From Litorimonas sp046250185 (GTDB taxonomy: Bacteria > Pseudomonadota > Alphaproteobacteria > Caulobacterales > Maricaulaceae): a DNA stretch of 64,000 nucleotides. Positions 26,314-34,972 of this stretch are shown here, piece by piece; the stretch's first letter is position 1, and every line of letters starts with the position of its first letter. Position numbers and translations under genes: made by a program. Location of the stretch: NCBI RefSeq assembly GCF_046250185.1, contig NZ_CP176469.1; one strand, 5' to 3'. The notes below the pieces were generated by a model that was given only the letters and a program-made list of their open reading frames with translations, was not told where the DNA came from and did not search any database.

Positions 26314-27660
26314 TTAAGGCAGAATTGGGGACCAAGCGGGGTCAGAGGCCTGCCCCGGCGTGCTGACTTTGCGCAGGTTTTGTCCTGTCAGGTCAACCGA
26401 CCAAATTTCGGACCCGCCCCGCTCTCCGCGCGTGCTGCGAGAGAAGAGGATAACGCGACCATTGGGGCTCCAAGTTGGGCTTTCGTCTAGATAGCTTTCT
26501 GTTAGTTGACGCTCATTGCTACCGTCTGGGTCCATCACGCCGATGGCAAATTTGCCGCCGCCGCTTTTCACAAAAGCGATTTTGTCTCCGCGCGGGCTCC
26601 AGACAGGGGCGTTATAACGGCCTTTGCCGAAGGTAATGCGCTTTGTGCCTGATCCGTCCGCGTTCATCACGTAAAGCTGCGGCGAGCCGCCTCTGTCTGA
26701 GTTAAACACGATCTTGCGGCCATCGGGTGAAAAGCTGCCAGAAATATCAATACCAGGGTCCGTTGTCAGGCGGTTGGTCGAGCGCGACTGCAAATCCATG
26801 ACATATATATCAGAATTCCCTTTGCGCTCCATTGCGAGGATCAGCTTGTCACCCTTGGGCGAGAAACGCGGCGCAAACGTCATCCCTGGGAAATTGCCGA
26901 GCAGCTCCCGCCGTCCCGTCTCGATCTCTAGCAGATAGACTTGCGGGCGATTATTCTCATAGCTCATATAAGTGATCTTCTGCGAATTGGGCGAGAAGCG
27001 CGGGGTCAAGACGAGGTCTGATCCCCCCAGCAAATATTGCGGGTTCGCGCCGTCTTGATCCATAATCGCGAGGCGTTTGCGGCGGTCAATCTTGGGGCCT
27101 TTTTCGTCAATAAAGACGATGCGGCTATCGAAATAACCCTCTTCTCCGGTCAGCGCTTTATAGATTGCATCAGACGCTTTATGCGCTGTGCGACGCCAGT
27201 TTTCAGGGGTCGTGGCGAAGCGTATGCCCGCGAGCTGCTTGCCCGCAAACACGTCCCAGAGGCGGAACTCGACGCGCACACGGGTCGGGTCATCAACGAC
27301 GATACGACCAGACACAAGGGCTTCGGCCTTAATCACACGCCAATCAGAAAATGTTGGTTCATAGTCGATATTAGTCTGTGTTTCGAGGAAGCTGGCAGGA
27401 TCGAGCGATTTGAACAGGCCAGAGCGTTCAAGGTCTGCACGGATAACCTCCGCAATATCTTGACCGAGTTGGGTCGCTTGCACGCTCTCGCCGAGGAAGT
27501 CGGGAATAGCGATCGGGGTCGGGTCAAGATTGCCCTTCGTGATATCAATTTCGATCTGCGCATAGGCAGAGACAGAGCCGAAGAGCACAGCAATGCACCA
27601 CATCAAGGTCAGGCGTATAAGTGTCAAAAGAGCTTTCAAAACATATCCTTCGTTAAACAT
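26314..27660 (-). CDS. tolB: Tol-Pal system beta-propeller protein TolB
   Basis: 448-residue periplasmic protein linking Pal to TolA. A signal peptide ends at ...VSAYA. An N-terminal domain with IPIAIPDF-like features (TPIAIPDFLGES) precedes a six-bladed propeller with repeated SPDG/SPRGDKI units (FSPNSQKITYMS, FSPKGDKLILAM, FSPDGRKIVFNSDRGG, WSPRGDKIAFVK, WSPNGRVILFSR) and the closing DPAWSP. The ATG at 27660 lies 4 bp after tolA; alternatively a TTG seven codons on, placed behind GAAGGA, could be the true start. Either leaves the signal peptide complete. Confidence 0.96.
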   Translation of the reverse strand: MFNEGYVLKALLTLIRLTLMWCIAVLFGSVSAYAQIEIDITKGNLDPTPIAIPDFLGESVQATQLGQDIAEVIRADLERSGLFKSLDPASFLETQTNIDYEPTFSDWRVIKAEALVSGRIVVDDPTRVRVEFRLWDVFAGKQLAGIRFATTPENWRRTAHKASDAIYKALTGEEGYFDSRIVFIDEKGPKIDRRKRLAIMDQDGANPQYLLGGSDLVLTPRFSPNSQKITYMSYENNRPQVYLLEIETGRRELLGNFPGMTFAPRFSPKGDKLILAMERKGNSDIYVMDLQSRSTNRLTTDPGIDISGSFSPDGRKIVFNSDRGGSPQLYVMNADGSGTKRITFGKGRYNAPVWSPRGDKIAFVKSGGGKFAIGVMDPDGSNERQLTESYLDESPTWSPNGRVILFSRSTRGERGGSEIWSVDLTGQNLRKVSTPGQASDPAWSPILP

Positions 27661-27664
27661 TGAT

Positions 27665-28489
27665 TCAGATTTGCGGGCGGAAATTCAGGGTGATGCTTTG
27701 CCACTGCATATATTTCTCATCGGGCAAAAAGTCATAAGGCGCGCATTGCTGCACAGCGCGAACCGCGCGTTGCTCCGCCACATCCCAGAACGGGTTACCT
27801 GGCGAACTCCGACGAGATTTCGCGCGGTCAATGACTTTGACGTCCTCGACAAAACCGCCGCGCAGCATGGATACGTCCAGCCGCACAATCAAATCTTGCG
27901 GGTCTTTCGCGTCCGCTGGCATGCGCCAACATTTATACATCGCCGATTGCAGCGCATCGAGTTCTGAGAGCGTCATCGCCGTCCCTGCCCCCGTGCCCGC
28001 ACGGTTGACGGACTCGTAGTTGATATTATCCGTCTCGCCCTGCAGCGTTTTCTGCTGATTTTTCTCAGGCGCCGTGGTCTTGGATTTGTCGACAAGGGCC
28101 GCAAGCTTATCCAGATCAAAGCTCGGCTTTGTCTCCTCGGGCGGTTCAGGCGTGTCAGGTGTCGGGATAGCTTTTTCGTCAACCTCTGGAATGACGGCTT
28201 CGGCCTGCTTCACAGGCGCAGAGTTATCCTTTGGCGCAACTTTGACCGCGTCGTCTTCGTCGGGCGCAGCCTCCATCGGGTTCACCAGCGTCATGGGGTC
28301 ATCCGCCTCTAGCGGTTTAGGGTCAGGCTTGCGGATCGCGGCGCGGACATTGGTTTCAGGTGCAATCGTGATCAACTCAATCGGAATGACGCGGCCTTCT
28401 TGCAACGGCTTTGCCGCCCCGCCCATCCAGCCAAAGCCAGCGAACACAGCTGCGTGCAGCAGCAGAGATATGGGCAAGCCCGCTTTCAC
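27665..28489 (-). CDS. tolA: TolA-type energy-transducing protein
   Basis: 274 residues with one N-terminal membrane helix (PISLLLHAAVFAGFGWMGG). The long middle region is rich in proline and acidic residues (KPDPKPLEADD, PDTPEPPEETKP) and spans the periplasm. A C-terminal TonB/TolA-like domain (LDALQSAMYKCWRMPADAKDPQDLIVRLDVSMLRGG) matches alphaproteobacterial TolA, where the helical domain II of E. coli is replaced by this Pro-rich segment. It transmits proton-motive force from TolQR to Pal. Its ATG overlaps the tolR stop by one base and tolB follows 4 bp after, so the genes are co-translated. Confidence 0.92.
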   Translation of the reverse strand: MKAGLPISLLLHAAVFAGFGWMGGAAKPLQEGRVIPIELITIAPETNVRAAIRKPDPKPLEADDPMTLVNPMEAAPDEDDAVKVAPKDNSAPVKQAEAVIPEVDEKAIPTPDTPEPPEETKPSFDLDKLAALVDKSKTTAPEKNQQKTLQGETDNINYESVNRAGTGAGTAMTLSELDALQSAMYKCWRMPADAKDPQDLIVRLDVSMLRGGFVEDVKVIDRAKSRRSSPGNPFWDVAEQRAVRAVQQCAPYDFLPDEKYMQWQSITLNFRPQI

Positions 28490-28953
28490 TACTGCCCACC
28501 TGCCCCTGCGCTAACGGGGTCAGTCACGAGGCCGAGATTGGAAAAGCCTGCCGCGTTGACGCGCGCCATGACTTTCATCACCGCGCCGTAATCGCTGCCC
28601 GCATCCGCGCGCAGATAAATCCGCTCTTCATAGCCATTCGCCGACACCGCAATCAGTTTCGTCGCAAGGTCTTCGAGCGAGATTTCGTCGTCTTGGATAA
28701 ACACTGTGCCAGATTTATCGACAGAGATCGTGATCGGCTCTTGCTGCGAGGGCAGCGATTTCGCATCCGTCTTGGGCAATTCCAGCGGCACTCCAACCGA
28801 GAGCAGCGGCGCAGCGACCATGAATACGATCAGCAGCACAAGCATAACATCGACCAAGGGTGTGACATTAATGTCCGCCTTGACGCCGCTGCGGTTCCAC
28901 CGTCCGCGACCGCGGCCAGATGACCGCCGGGATGATCCGACTGACGCACCCAT
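28489..28953 (-). CDS. tolR: TolR, ExbD-family inner-membrane protein
   Basis: 154 residues with a basic, glycine/arginine-rich cytoplasmic N-terminus. One membrane helix DINVTPLVDVMLVLLIVFMV contains the conserved proton-pathway Asp, and the periplasmic domain ends in MARVNAAGFSNLGLVTDP. It forms the stator with TolQ, using proton-motive force to drive TolA. It starts 2 bp after tolQ and overlaps tolA by one base. Confidence 0.95.
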   Translation of the reverse strand: MGASVGSSRRSSGRGRGRWNRSGVKADINVTPLVDVMLVLLIVFMVAAPLLSVGVPLELPKTDAKSLPSQQEPITISVDKSGTVFIQDDEISLEDLATKLIAVSANGYEERIYLRADAGSDYGAVMKVMARVNAAGFSNLGLVTDPVSAGAGGQ

Positions 28954-28955
28954 GC

Positions 28956-29678
28956 CTAAATACCCTTGCTAAGCTTACGCGACAGGATCGCAGATAATTC
29001 GTCGGCATAGCCCTCCAAGCGGCCGCCATATTTTTCCAAATCAGACGTAAAGACGTTATAGAAAATCAACGCGGGGATCGCTGCGATCAGGCCCAAAGCC
29101 GTCGCGAACAGCGCTTCCGCAATGCCGGGCGCAACCACGGATAGGTTCGTATTCTGGCTGGCGGCAATCGCGCGGAACGCATTCATAATGCCCCAGACAG
29201 TCCCAAATAGCCCCACAAACACAGACGCCGAGGCGACCGTCGCAAGGACGGTCATGCCCTTAGATGCCTTCGCCATTTCGCGGTTCACAACAAGGTTCAT
29301 CACGCTATCAATTCGCTCATGCGTCGCTTGATCAGATCGTCCGCCCGTTGTCGTATTGCTTTCATTATACTCTCGCATCGCAGCAGAGAATACGCGCGCC
29401 ATCGGGTCTCGCGTGTCATTGCCAAGTGCGGCGGCGAGTTCGTCCAGCGTGCGGCCAGACCAGAATGTATCTTCAAAGGCTGTCGCGCGGCGGCGCAGCA
29501 TAAAGAACATCACAGCCTTATTAATCGCGACAACCCATGACCAGATAGAAGCCACGGCCAGCAAGATCATGACAGAGCGCACAACCCAGTCAGCCATTTT
29601 AAACAAGGACCAGAAGGAGAAATCTCCACTGTGAACATCGCCCAATGGGGCGGAGGCTTGGAATATGAGTTCAAACAT
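28956..29678 (-). CDS. tolQ: TolQ, MotA/TolQ/ExbB proton channel
   Basis: 240-residue inner-membrane protein with three helices: one near residue 30-50 (WVVRSVMILLAVASIWSWVV) and two in the MotA_ExbB domain (MTVLATVASASVFVGLFGTVWGIMNAF and VVAPGIAEALFATALGLIAAIPALIFYNVF). GTVWG and the small-residue pattern are diagnostic. Heads the tol operon; the 307-bp gap upstream must contain its promoter. In most alphaproteobacteria ybgC stands immediately before tolQ, but here about 2.6 kb of other genes separate them. Confidence 0.95.
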   Translation of the reverse strand: MFELIFQASAPLGDVHSGDFSFWSLFKMADWVVRSVMILLAVASIWSWVVAINKAVMFFMLRRRATAFEDTFWSGRTLDELAAALGNDTRDPMARVFSAAMREYNESNTTTGGRSDQATHERIDSVMNLVVNREMAKASKGMTVLATVASASVFVGLFGTVWGIMNAFRAIAASQNTNLSVVAPGIAEALFATALGLIAAIPALIFYNVFTSDLEKYGGRLEGYADELSAILSRKLSKGI

Positions 29679-29985
29679 TGACGTCCTGCTTTTCTGTTGG
29701 GCTTCGCCTCTCAGGCGATTAGCCAGAATCTTTATGTCGAATTAAGGGCATTCGCCCCCTTATGACCAATTAACAGGCTGTAAGGTGACAAAACCGCCTT
29801 GCGCAATGCAATATAGGGTCAGTTTAGAAAGAAAGTCTTAACCATAGACCCACAACATGGATCACAATATAGTTTGATATATTCAAACATCATTCACACA
29901 GATTATGCCAAACCATAGTCAAAGATACGTCATAATTTCGTCTGTATTTCAAAGCTATAAACGCTTAAACCCATTAGGAGGCCCT
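29679..29985. other. Intergenic region between tolQ and a divergent lipoprotein gene
   Basis: 307 bp without a gene. It must carry divergent promoters. A dyad TTTGA-TATAT-TCAAA lies at 29873-29887. A long AT-rich stretch (29815-29970) is visible, but no convincing -35/-10 pair for either direction could be fixed. Confidence 0.4.
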
Positions 29986-30354
29986 ATGCGCCACATCGTT
30001 ACACTCTCTCTGCTCAGCGCGGTCGCTATTGCGGGCTGCGGCTCTACGCCCGAACCCGTTGCACCAGAAGTCATCATAGCCGCGCCAGTCCAAACTTGCG
30101 CGCCTGTCAGTGCGCTTCAAAAAGTTGTCATTCCGGCTGAGACGAAAATTCAATACGCGATCACGCAGATTGAAAATCCGCCTTACGCCCCGATTGAGAG
30201 CAAGGTGAAGCAAGTCCGTGTCGTTAAGCCCGCCGAGGTGATCTACGTGGACTCTGAAGGCCGTCAAGCGCTCGATATTTGTGAGCGCGACCAAATCGAA
30301 ATTGGCCCGATTGGCCCGGGTGCCGGTGAACTCGTTCCTGATGTTGAAGGTTAG
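29986..30354 (+). CDS. Small lipoprotein of unknown function
   Basis: 122 residues starting at the ATG with a strong AGGAGG 6 nt upstream; the longer frame upstream lacks support. The lipobox is IAGC at about residue 18. The mature part contains KVVIPAETKIQY and VRVVKPAEVIYVD, short valine/proline strands reminiscent of (but not homologous by eye to) the repeats of the giant protein at the right end, and two cysteines (QTCAPV, LDICERD). No family recognised. Its 3' end overlaps the start of the DUF1287 gene by 14 bp, so the two are probably co-translated. Confidence 0.7.
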   Translation: MRHIVTLSLLSAVAIAGCGSTPEPVAPEVIIAAPVQTCAPVSALQKVVIPAETKIQYAITQIENPPYAPIESKVKQVRVVKPAEVIYVDSEGRQALDICERDQIEIGPIGPGAGELVPDVEG

Positions 30355-30943
30355 TCGCACACTATTACTAAGCGTCGTCCTCGCGGCAACAGCGTCTCTC
30401 GCGCCAGCCGCCTTCGCCAATACGGCGGAGGCATTGGTCGATGCCGCGCAAGTCCGTACGCTCTCTAACGTGCGTTATGACGGCAAATATGTGCGGCTGG
30501 ATTACCCTGGCGGCGATGTTGACCCCAGCACTGGCGTCTGCACCGACGTCATCATTCGCAGCTTCCGCGCCGCATTTGGCTATGATCTGCAAAAGGTCGT
30601 GCATGAGGATATGCGCGCGAATTTTTCGGCCTATCCCGCGAATTGGGGGCTGTCCCGCCCTGACAAAAATATCGACCACCGCCGCGTGCCAAACCTAGAG
30701 ACTTATTTCAAACGCAAAGGCGCAGCCTTGCCGAAATCAACAGACGCATCGAACTACCTGCCTGGCGATATAGTCAGTTGGCGCATTGGTGGGCGTTTGC
30801 CGCATATCGGGATTGTGACCGACCGCACAGCGCCAGACGGCACGCCGCTAATTGTCCACAATATCGGCGCTGGTCCTGTCGAGGATAACATCCTGTTTGC
30901 CTACCCAATGACAGGGCATTTCCGCTATGTGCCAACCGAATAG
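30341..30943 (+). CDS. DUF1287 family secreted protein
   Basis: About 200 residues from the ATG at 30341, which lies inside the end of the preceding gene. It has a signal peptide (cleavage after PAAFA). The remainder matches DUF1287: YPGGDVDPSTGVCTDVIIRSFRAAFG, VHEDMRANFSAYP, PDKNIDHRRVPNLETYF, LPGDIVSW and LPHIGIVTDR. The Cys-plus-His arrangement (GVCTDV ... PHIGIV) is like an NlpC/P60-type papain fold, so a cell-wall amidase role is possible but unproven. It is co-translated with the small lipoprotein and converges with another lipoprotein gene. Confidence 0.8.
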   Translation: MLKVSRTLLLSVVLAATASLAPAAFANTAEALVDAAQVRTLSNVRYDGKYVRLDYPGGDVDPSTGVCTDVIIRSFRAAFGYDLQKVVHEDMRANFSAYPANWGLSRPDKNIDHRRVPNLETYFKRKGAALPKSTDASNYLPGDIVSWRIGGRLPHIGIVTDRTAPDGTPLIVHNIGAGPVEDNILFAYPMTGHFRYVPTE

Positions 30944-31456
30944 CTAGCGAGAGAAAGCATAAGTGCTACGCGTGATAAATGCCTCTGACGCCTCAAATTT
31001 CACATCTTTGCGAATCTGAAACTCTTTAGGAGCAACCCTATACGCCATGCGGATTGTCGCGGGCTGATTATCGTCTTCGCCCGCATGTTCGGTCATAAAC
31101 ATCACCTCACCTGCCTCACCCGTTTGGCTTTGGATCACGACGTAACCATCGACCAAGCGACCATCTTCGGAGAGCTTGATCGTATCAGTCCCGTCTTCCC
31201 ACGGCTCATCGGGATAGGAGATGGTATAGGTTATCTGCCTAGACTCTGGAGCTTGGATAGAGACTTTCGTCGCGATTTCTGCCATCTCGCCGCTGCTATA
31301 ATCCAAATAGGTCAAACTCCCGACCCAATCATCGCCCGTCAGAACAGCCAGGTCAGACAGGCTTACCGTCGGCCCCTCCGCGCTATATTCAACTGCGGGG
31401 GTGCAGGCTTGTAGACCCACAGCGAACACAAATCCTAGTGTCATTAATTTCATCAT
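30944..31456 (-). CDS. Lipoprotein of unknown function
   Basis: About 170 residues. The lipobox-like GLQAC follows a short hydrophobic stretch. The mature protein looks like a lipocalin-type or single beta domain (DWVGSLTYLDYSSGEM, TYTISYPDEPWEDGTDTIKLSEDGR, IRMAYRVAPKEFQIRKDVKF). The start at 31456 is preferred because GGGAG lies 6 nt upstream; upstream in-frame codons belong to a 12-bp tandem repeat. It follows the DUF3088 gene on the same strand. No family recognised. Confidence 0.65.
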   Translation of the reverse strand: MMKLMTLGFVFAVGLQACTPAVEYSAEGPTVSLSDLAVLTGDDWVGSLTYLDYSSGEMAEIATKVSIQAPESRQITYTISYPDEPWEDGTDTIKLSEDGRLVDGYVVIQSQTGEAGEVMFMTEHAGEDDNQPATIRMAYRVAPKEFQIRKDVKFEASEAFITRSTYAFSR

Positions 31457-31465
31457 ATTCATCTC

Positions 31466-31501
31466 CCGCACTAACTTCCGCACTAACTTCCTCACTAATT
31501 T
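31466..31501. repeat. Three tandem 12-bp repeats at the DUF3088/lipoprotein junction
   Basis: Units at 31466-31477, 31478-31489 (identical, ccgcactaactt) and 31490-31501 (two mismatches). They lie immediately upstream of the lipoprotein start and run into the last codons of the DUF3088 gene, so copy number could alter the spacing between the two genes. Confidence 0.8.
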
Positions 31502-31842
31502 CCTCTGGGCATGGGCGTGCCAAACCGGGCCGCGTAATATTTTCCGATGTCGCGCGCATTATTGAGAAAGCGCTGCCCGCGACGGGTCATGATCCCGCAA
31601 TCCTCAAATGCTGGCGCGTCCTCTGCGAGACACAAAGTCGGGCAGTTCTGGTTCTTATCACCCAATAATTCCACCATCTCCGCGCGCGGTTTATCGATCG
31701 GCTGATAGCGAATATCGACAGCCTCTTTGATCGCAGGGAAATAGCTCAGCAGCCCCCACATCTCCGCACATTCAGGACAATATTCCCGCCGTGAGTTATC
31801 GGCAAAGCCCGGGGGGAGTAGAAACAAAATATCTCGCGTCAT
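31495..31842 (-). CDS. DUF3088 family protein
   Basis: 115 residues matching DUF3088: RDILFLLPPGFAD near the start, YCPECAEMWGLLSYFP with a CxxC, PRAEMVELLGDKNQNCPTLCLA, and GIMTRRGQRFLNNARDIGKYYAARFG at the end. The arrangement suggests a thioredoxin-like fold, possibly redox-active through the CxxC; no activity is established to my knowledge. It shares a short stretch of tandem repeat with the lipoprotein gene that follows on the same strand. Confidence 0.8.
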   Translation of the reverse strand: MTRDILFLLPPGFADNSRREYCPECAEMWGLLSYFPAIKEAVDIRYQPIDKPRAEMVELLGDKNQNCPTLCLAEDAPAFEDCGIMTRRGQRFLNNARDIGKYYAARFGTPMPRGN

Positions 31843-31977
31843 TTCGCATATACTTTCAAAGTTTAATCCACCGGCCGTCGACTACGACACCTGCGGGGTA
31901 AATTGCACGCAAGAGGGTTAGGCCTTGGCCATTCATAATCTGTTTGACACTCAATATGCAACGTGTCAGCGAAACTT

Positions 31978-32313
31978 ATGCAATTTAAAGACTTATCATT
32001 CTGGGGCATTTTCAAAATCAGTCTGATCGTCGAGCATTTAATAACGGTATTACTTATGCCGCTCATGCTCATTGGCCATTTTGTCATGCCAGAGAAAATC
32101 AACTTTGATATAACCTCTAAATGGAAAATTGGGTTTTTGACCGCAGACACAGATGGCCTGATTGGGGCACTCGTCATCGTACCATTATTATTCTTCACCA
32201 TTTGCATTGGCGCTATCGTCAAGGCCGCTGTTCTGCACTTCATCGCGCAAAAAACGCGCTTAGGCCGCATCAAAATTAGTAAGGATGTTAGCGTGCAAGA
32301 AGTTTTCACTTGA
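31978..32313 (+). CDS. Hypothetical small membrane protein
   Basis: 111 residues from the ATG at 31978 (a GTG at 31963 is also possible). Two clear hydrophobic segments (FKISLIVEHLITVLLMPLML and IGALVIVPLLFFTICIGAIV) enclose a short polar loop; the C-terminus is basic. The opposite strand also shows a 166-codon frame here, but that lacks a signal, motifs or a ribosome-binding site. No family recognised. It converges with ybgC. Confidence 0.5.
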   Translation: MQFKDLSFWGIFKISLIVEHLITVLLMPLMLIGHFVMPEKINFDITSKWKIGFLTADTDGLIGALVIVPLLFFTICIGAIVKAAVLHFIAQKTRLGRIKISKDVSVQEVFT

Positions 32314-32326
32314 GCGCACAACCTTA

Positions 32327-32782
32327 TCACTCCAAATAAGGCCCCAACCGCTCGACCATCCACTTCGGTGGGCGTTTTGGGCGGCCTTCGGGGGTTATGC
32401 AGGCGGCTTCTGATACAGCAGTCACGAGCAGTTCATCGCCGCGATAGCACGCTTGGCTGACCCATAACCGCGCACCTTTGAAGCTGTCATAGGTCGTCAC
32501 AATCGTCAGGTGATCATCAATCCGCGCGGGCTTTTGATAGTCCAGCTCGATCTTACGAATGGCGAAGGCGAGCGGGTCGTCTGCGTCCCACAAATCCGCG
32601 TGATTAAACCCAACGAGGCGGAAATAACTGCTCCGCGCGCGCTCGAAAAACCGCAGGTAATTCGCGTAATAAACAATGCCCGTAAAGTCCGTGTCTTCAT
32701 AAAACACCCGCAGCGGATAATGATGCGCCCGCCCGTGAAACTCCCCCATGGTGGGGGTCATAGACGATTTAGGCTTACCCAT
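32327..32782 (-). CDS. ybgC: Tol-Pal-associated acyl-CoA thioesterase
   Basis: 151-residue hot-dog thioesterase. The signature YEDTDFTGIVYYANYLRFFERAR carries the catalytic Asp, and PLAFAIRKIELDYQKPARIDD matches the family. YbgC hydrolyses acyl-CoA/ACP thioesters in the cytoplasm and is encoded with the tol genes in many proteobacteria. Its start overlaps the ruvB end by 8 bp, so it is co-translated. The expected tolQ neighbour is displaced by about 2.6 kb. Confidence 0.92.
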   Translation of the reverse strand: MGKPKSSMTPTMGEFHGRAHHYPLRVFYEDTDFTGIVYYANYLRFFERARSSYFRLVGFNHADLWDADDPLAFAIRKIELDYQKPARIDDHLTIVTTYDSFKGARLWVSQACYRGDELLVTAVSEAACITPEGRPKRPPKWMVERLGPYLE

Positions 32783-33815
32783 CTGTGCCGTCTCCGAATA
32801 GTTTAGGGGCGAGCGGTTGAACGGGGGCTGCGAGGCCTAGATGGGCGAAAGCGCGTGCTGTTGCGACGCGACCGCGCGGCGTGCGCTGCAAAAAGCCCTG
32901 CTGAATGAGGTATGGCTCAATCACGTCTTCCAACGCATCGCGGGCCTCTGACAAAGCGGCTGCCAGCGTGTCTGCGCCGACAGGTCCACCGCCAAACATC
33001 TCGCACAGCGCGTGGAGATAGCGCATATCCTGCTTATCCAGGCCAATATCATCGACGCCCAATCGCCGCAGCGCTGCATCCGCCGCAGCCGCATCGACCG
33101 TCATGTGCCCTGCGTCTTCGGATAAATCGCGCACACGGCGTAGCAAGCGGCCAGCCACCCTCGGAGTCCCGCGCGCCCGACCAGCAATTTCTCGCGCGCC
33201 GTCCGCTGTCATGTCGAGGTCGAGCTTTCCTGCCCCCCGCGCGACAATCTTGGTCAGTTCTGATACATCGTAAAATTCTAGCCGCACAGGGATGCCGAAG
33301 CGATCTCGCAAAGGCGTGGCGAGCAGCCCTGCCCGCGTCGTTGCGCCGATGAGGGTGAACGGCGCAATGTCGATCTTGATGCTCCGCGCGGCGGGGCCTT
33401 CGCCGATGATCAAGTCTAGCTCGAAATCCTCCATGGCGGGGTACAGCACCTCTTCGACCACGGGATTGAGGCGGTGGATTTCATCGATGAACAGCACATC
33501 ATTAGGCTCTAGGTTCGTCAGCAGCGCGGCCAGATCGCCCGCCTTGGAAATCACAGGGCCAGAGGTCGAGCGGAAATTCACGCCAAGCTCTCGCGCCACG
33601 ATCTGCGACAAGGTCGTCTTGCCCAGCCCCGGCGGGCCAGAGAGCAGCAAGTGATCGAGCGCTTCGCCGCGTCGCCGCGCGGCCTCTACATAGACTTGCA
33701 GGTTCGCAATCGCCGCTTTTTGCCCGACGAAATCTGCAAAGGACAAAGGCCGCAAGGCACGGTCACGCCCATCGCCCATCTGGCTATCGCTTCCTATGAT
33801 GCGCTCTTCGGTCAA
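32775..33815 (-). CDS. ruvB: Holliday junction branch-migration helicase RuvB
   Basis: 346 residues if started at the TTG at 33815; an ATG at 33779 preceded by AGGAAG would give 334 residues, nearer the family norm, and is a good alternative. AAA+ motifs are complete: RALRPLSFADFVGQ, Walker A GPPGLGKTT, Walker B FIDEIHRLN, sensor TTRAGLL, and arginine-finger region RDRFGIP. The C-terminal winged helix has GRVATARAFAHLGL. It works with RuvA at Holliday junctions. Overlaps ybgC. Confidence 0.96.
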   Translation of the reverse strand: MTEERIIGSDSQMGDGRDRALRPLSFADFVGQKAAIANLQVYVEAARRRGEALDHLLLSGPPGLGKTTLSQIVARELGVNFRSTSGPVISKAGDLAALLTNLEPNDVLFIDEIHRLNPVVEEVLYPAMEDFELDLIIGEGPAARSIKIDIAPFTLIGATTRAGLLATPLRDRFGIPVRLEFYDVSELTKIVARGAGKLDLDMTADGAREIAGRARGTPRVAGRLLRRVRDLSEDAGHMTVDAAAADAALRRLGVDDIGLDKQDMRYLHALCEMFGGGPVGADTLAAALSEARDALEDVIEPYLIQQGFLQRTPRGRVATARAFAHLGLAAPVQPLAPKLFGDGTDG

Positions 33816-33830
33816 TGACTGGCTCAGCTC

Positions 33831-34469
33831 CTACTGACTTAATTCTTTTAGCGCCACTTTGATCAGGTCATCGAGCGGCGGGTCTTCGGGGAAAGTGTTA
33901 TAGGCCTGCGCCACGGCCCGCAAGGCATCCGATTGCGGGATGCCGAGATTGACCAGCGCGGAAATAGCGTCATTGCGCAGTGCCATATCGGACAGACCTT
34001 CTGTGCGCGAAGCCTCGGTCGTGCCGCTACTAGACGGCTTGGTAAAGACGGGCTGAAATCCGCGACCCACGGGGGCGGGCTTGCCAGATAATTCTATCGC
34101 GATGCGTCCCGCCAGTTTTGGCCCGACGCCTGACGCGCGTGCAAAGGCGGTTTTGTCTTCTAGGCTCGCCGCAGAGAGTATCTCGCCTGGGCTCATTATA
34201 TCGAGGATCGCCAGCGCCGCTTTCGGCCCCACGCCTTGGACGGATTGCAGACGCGTAAACCACGCGCGCTCTTCCTCAGAGTGAAAGCCAAAGAGCGTGA
34301 TTGCCGTTTCGCGGACATGGGTTTCGACGTGCAAACGCACAGCCTCCCCCTCCACGAGTTGTCCAAGTGTGCGCGACCCGCATTGCAGGAGGTAGCCCAC
34401 ACCGCCGCAATCAACAATCGCCTCGCCTGTACCTGCCATCAAACAGACACCAGAAATCATGCCAATCAT
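33831..34469 (-). CDS. ruvA: Holliday junction DNA-binding protein RuvA
   Basis: 212-residue tetramer-forming junction binder. The N-terminal OB domain is MIGMISGVCLMAGTGEAIVDCGGVGYLLQC. Helix-hairpin-helix segments follow in LQSVQGVGPKAALAILDIM and ASGVGPKLAGRIAIEL. A short linker leads to a C-terminal RuvB-binding helical domain (DAISALVNLGIPQSDALRAVAQA). The start overlaps the ruvC stop (ATGA) and ruvB follows 15 bp later. Confidence 0.96.
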   Translation of the reverse strand: MIGMISGVCLMAGTGEAIVDCGGVGYLLQCGSRTLGQLVEGEAVRLHVETHVRETAITLFGFHSEEERAWFTRLQSVQGVGPKAALAILDIMSPGEILSAASLEDKTAFARASGVGPKLAGRIAIELSGKPAPVGRGFQPVFTKPSSSGTTEASRTEGLSDMALRNDAISALVNLGIPQSDALRAVAQAYNTFPEDPPLDDLIKVALKELSQ

Positions 34470-34972
34470 ACGGCTCTCCGAAGGATAGAATTTGCGGACC
34501 CGACGCGATGGCTGTGACAGACGGCAATGGCCAGCGCATCCGCCGCGTCGCCCGCCTTAACGCCGCACCCCGGCAGCAGGATATTCATCATATGCGCGAC
34601 TTGCGCTTTGTCTGCCGTGCCTGTGCCGACGACAGATTTCTTCACAAGGCGCGGCGCGTATTCGCCGACATTCAAGCCCTGCCCTGTAGCGGCCAAAATA
34701 CAGGCCGCCCGCGCCTGGCCCAGCTTCAGCGCGCTCATGGCATTATCTTTCATAAACATATCTTCGACGCCCGCCTCTTGCGGTTGATATAGCGACATGA
34801 CCTCGATCAACGCCAGATGCAGAAAGCTCAGACGGCTAGGCAGCGGTTCTTTACGGGGGGGACGTATCACGCCGTGGGCGATGTGGCGCAATTTGCTGCC
34901 TTGAACCTCGATCACGCCCCATCCACACGCCACAAGGGACGGGTCCAGGCCAATGATGCGGGTCGATTCCAT
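34466..34972 (-). CDS. ruvC: Crossover junction endodeoxyribonuclease RuvC
   Basis: 168-residue RNase H-fold resolvase that cuts Holliday junctions. Active-site acidic residues lie in RIIGLDPSLVACGWG (Asp8), VEDMFMKDNAMSALKLGQARAACI, and KAGDAADALAIAVCH near the C-terminus. It heads the ruvC-ruvA-ruvB-ybgC unit with overlapping genes; the promoter should be in 34973-35093. Confidence 0.96.
   Translation of the reverse strand: MESTRIIGLDPSLVACGWGVIEVQGSKLRHIAHGVIRPPRKEPLPSRLSFLHLALIEVMSLYQPQEAGVEDMFMKDNAMSALKLGQARAACILAATGQGLNVGEYAPRLVKKSVVGTGTADKAQVAHMMNILLPGCGVKAGDAADALAIAVCHSHRVGSANSILRRAV

Noticed and set aside
31863..32363. Minus-strand frame of 166 codons opposite the small membrane protein
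   Set aside because: It lacks a ribosome-binding site and motifs and runs into ybgC; the plus-strand gene has two convincing membrane helices.
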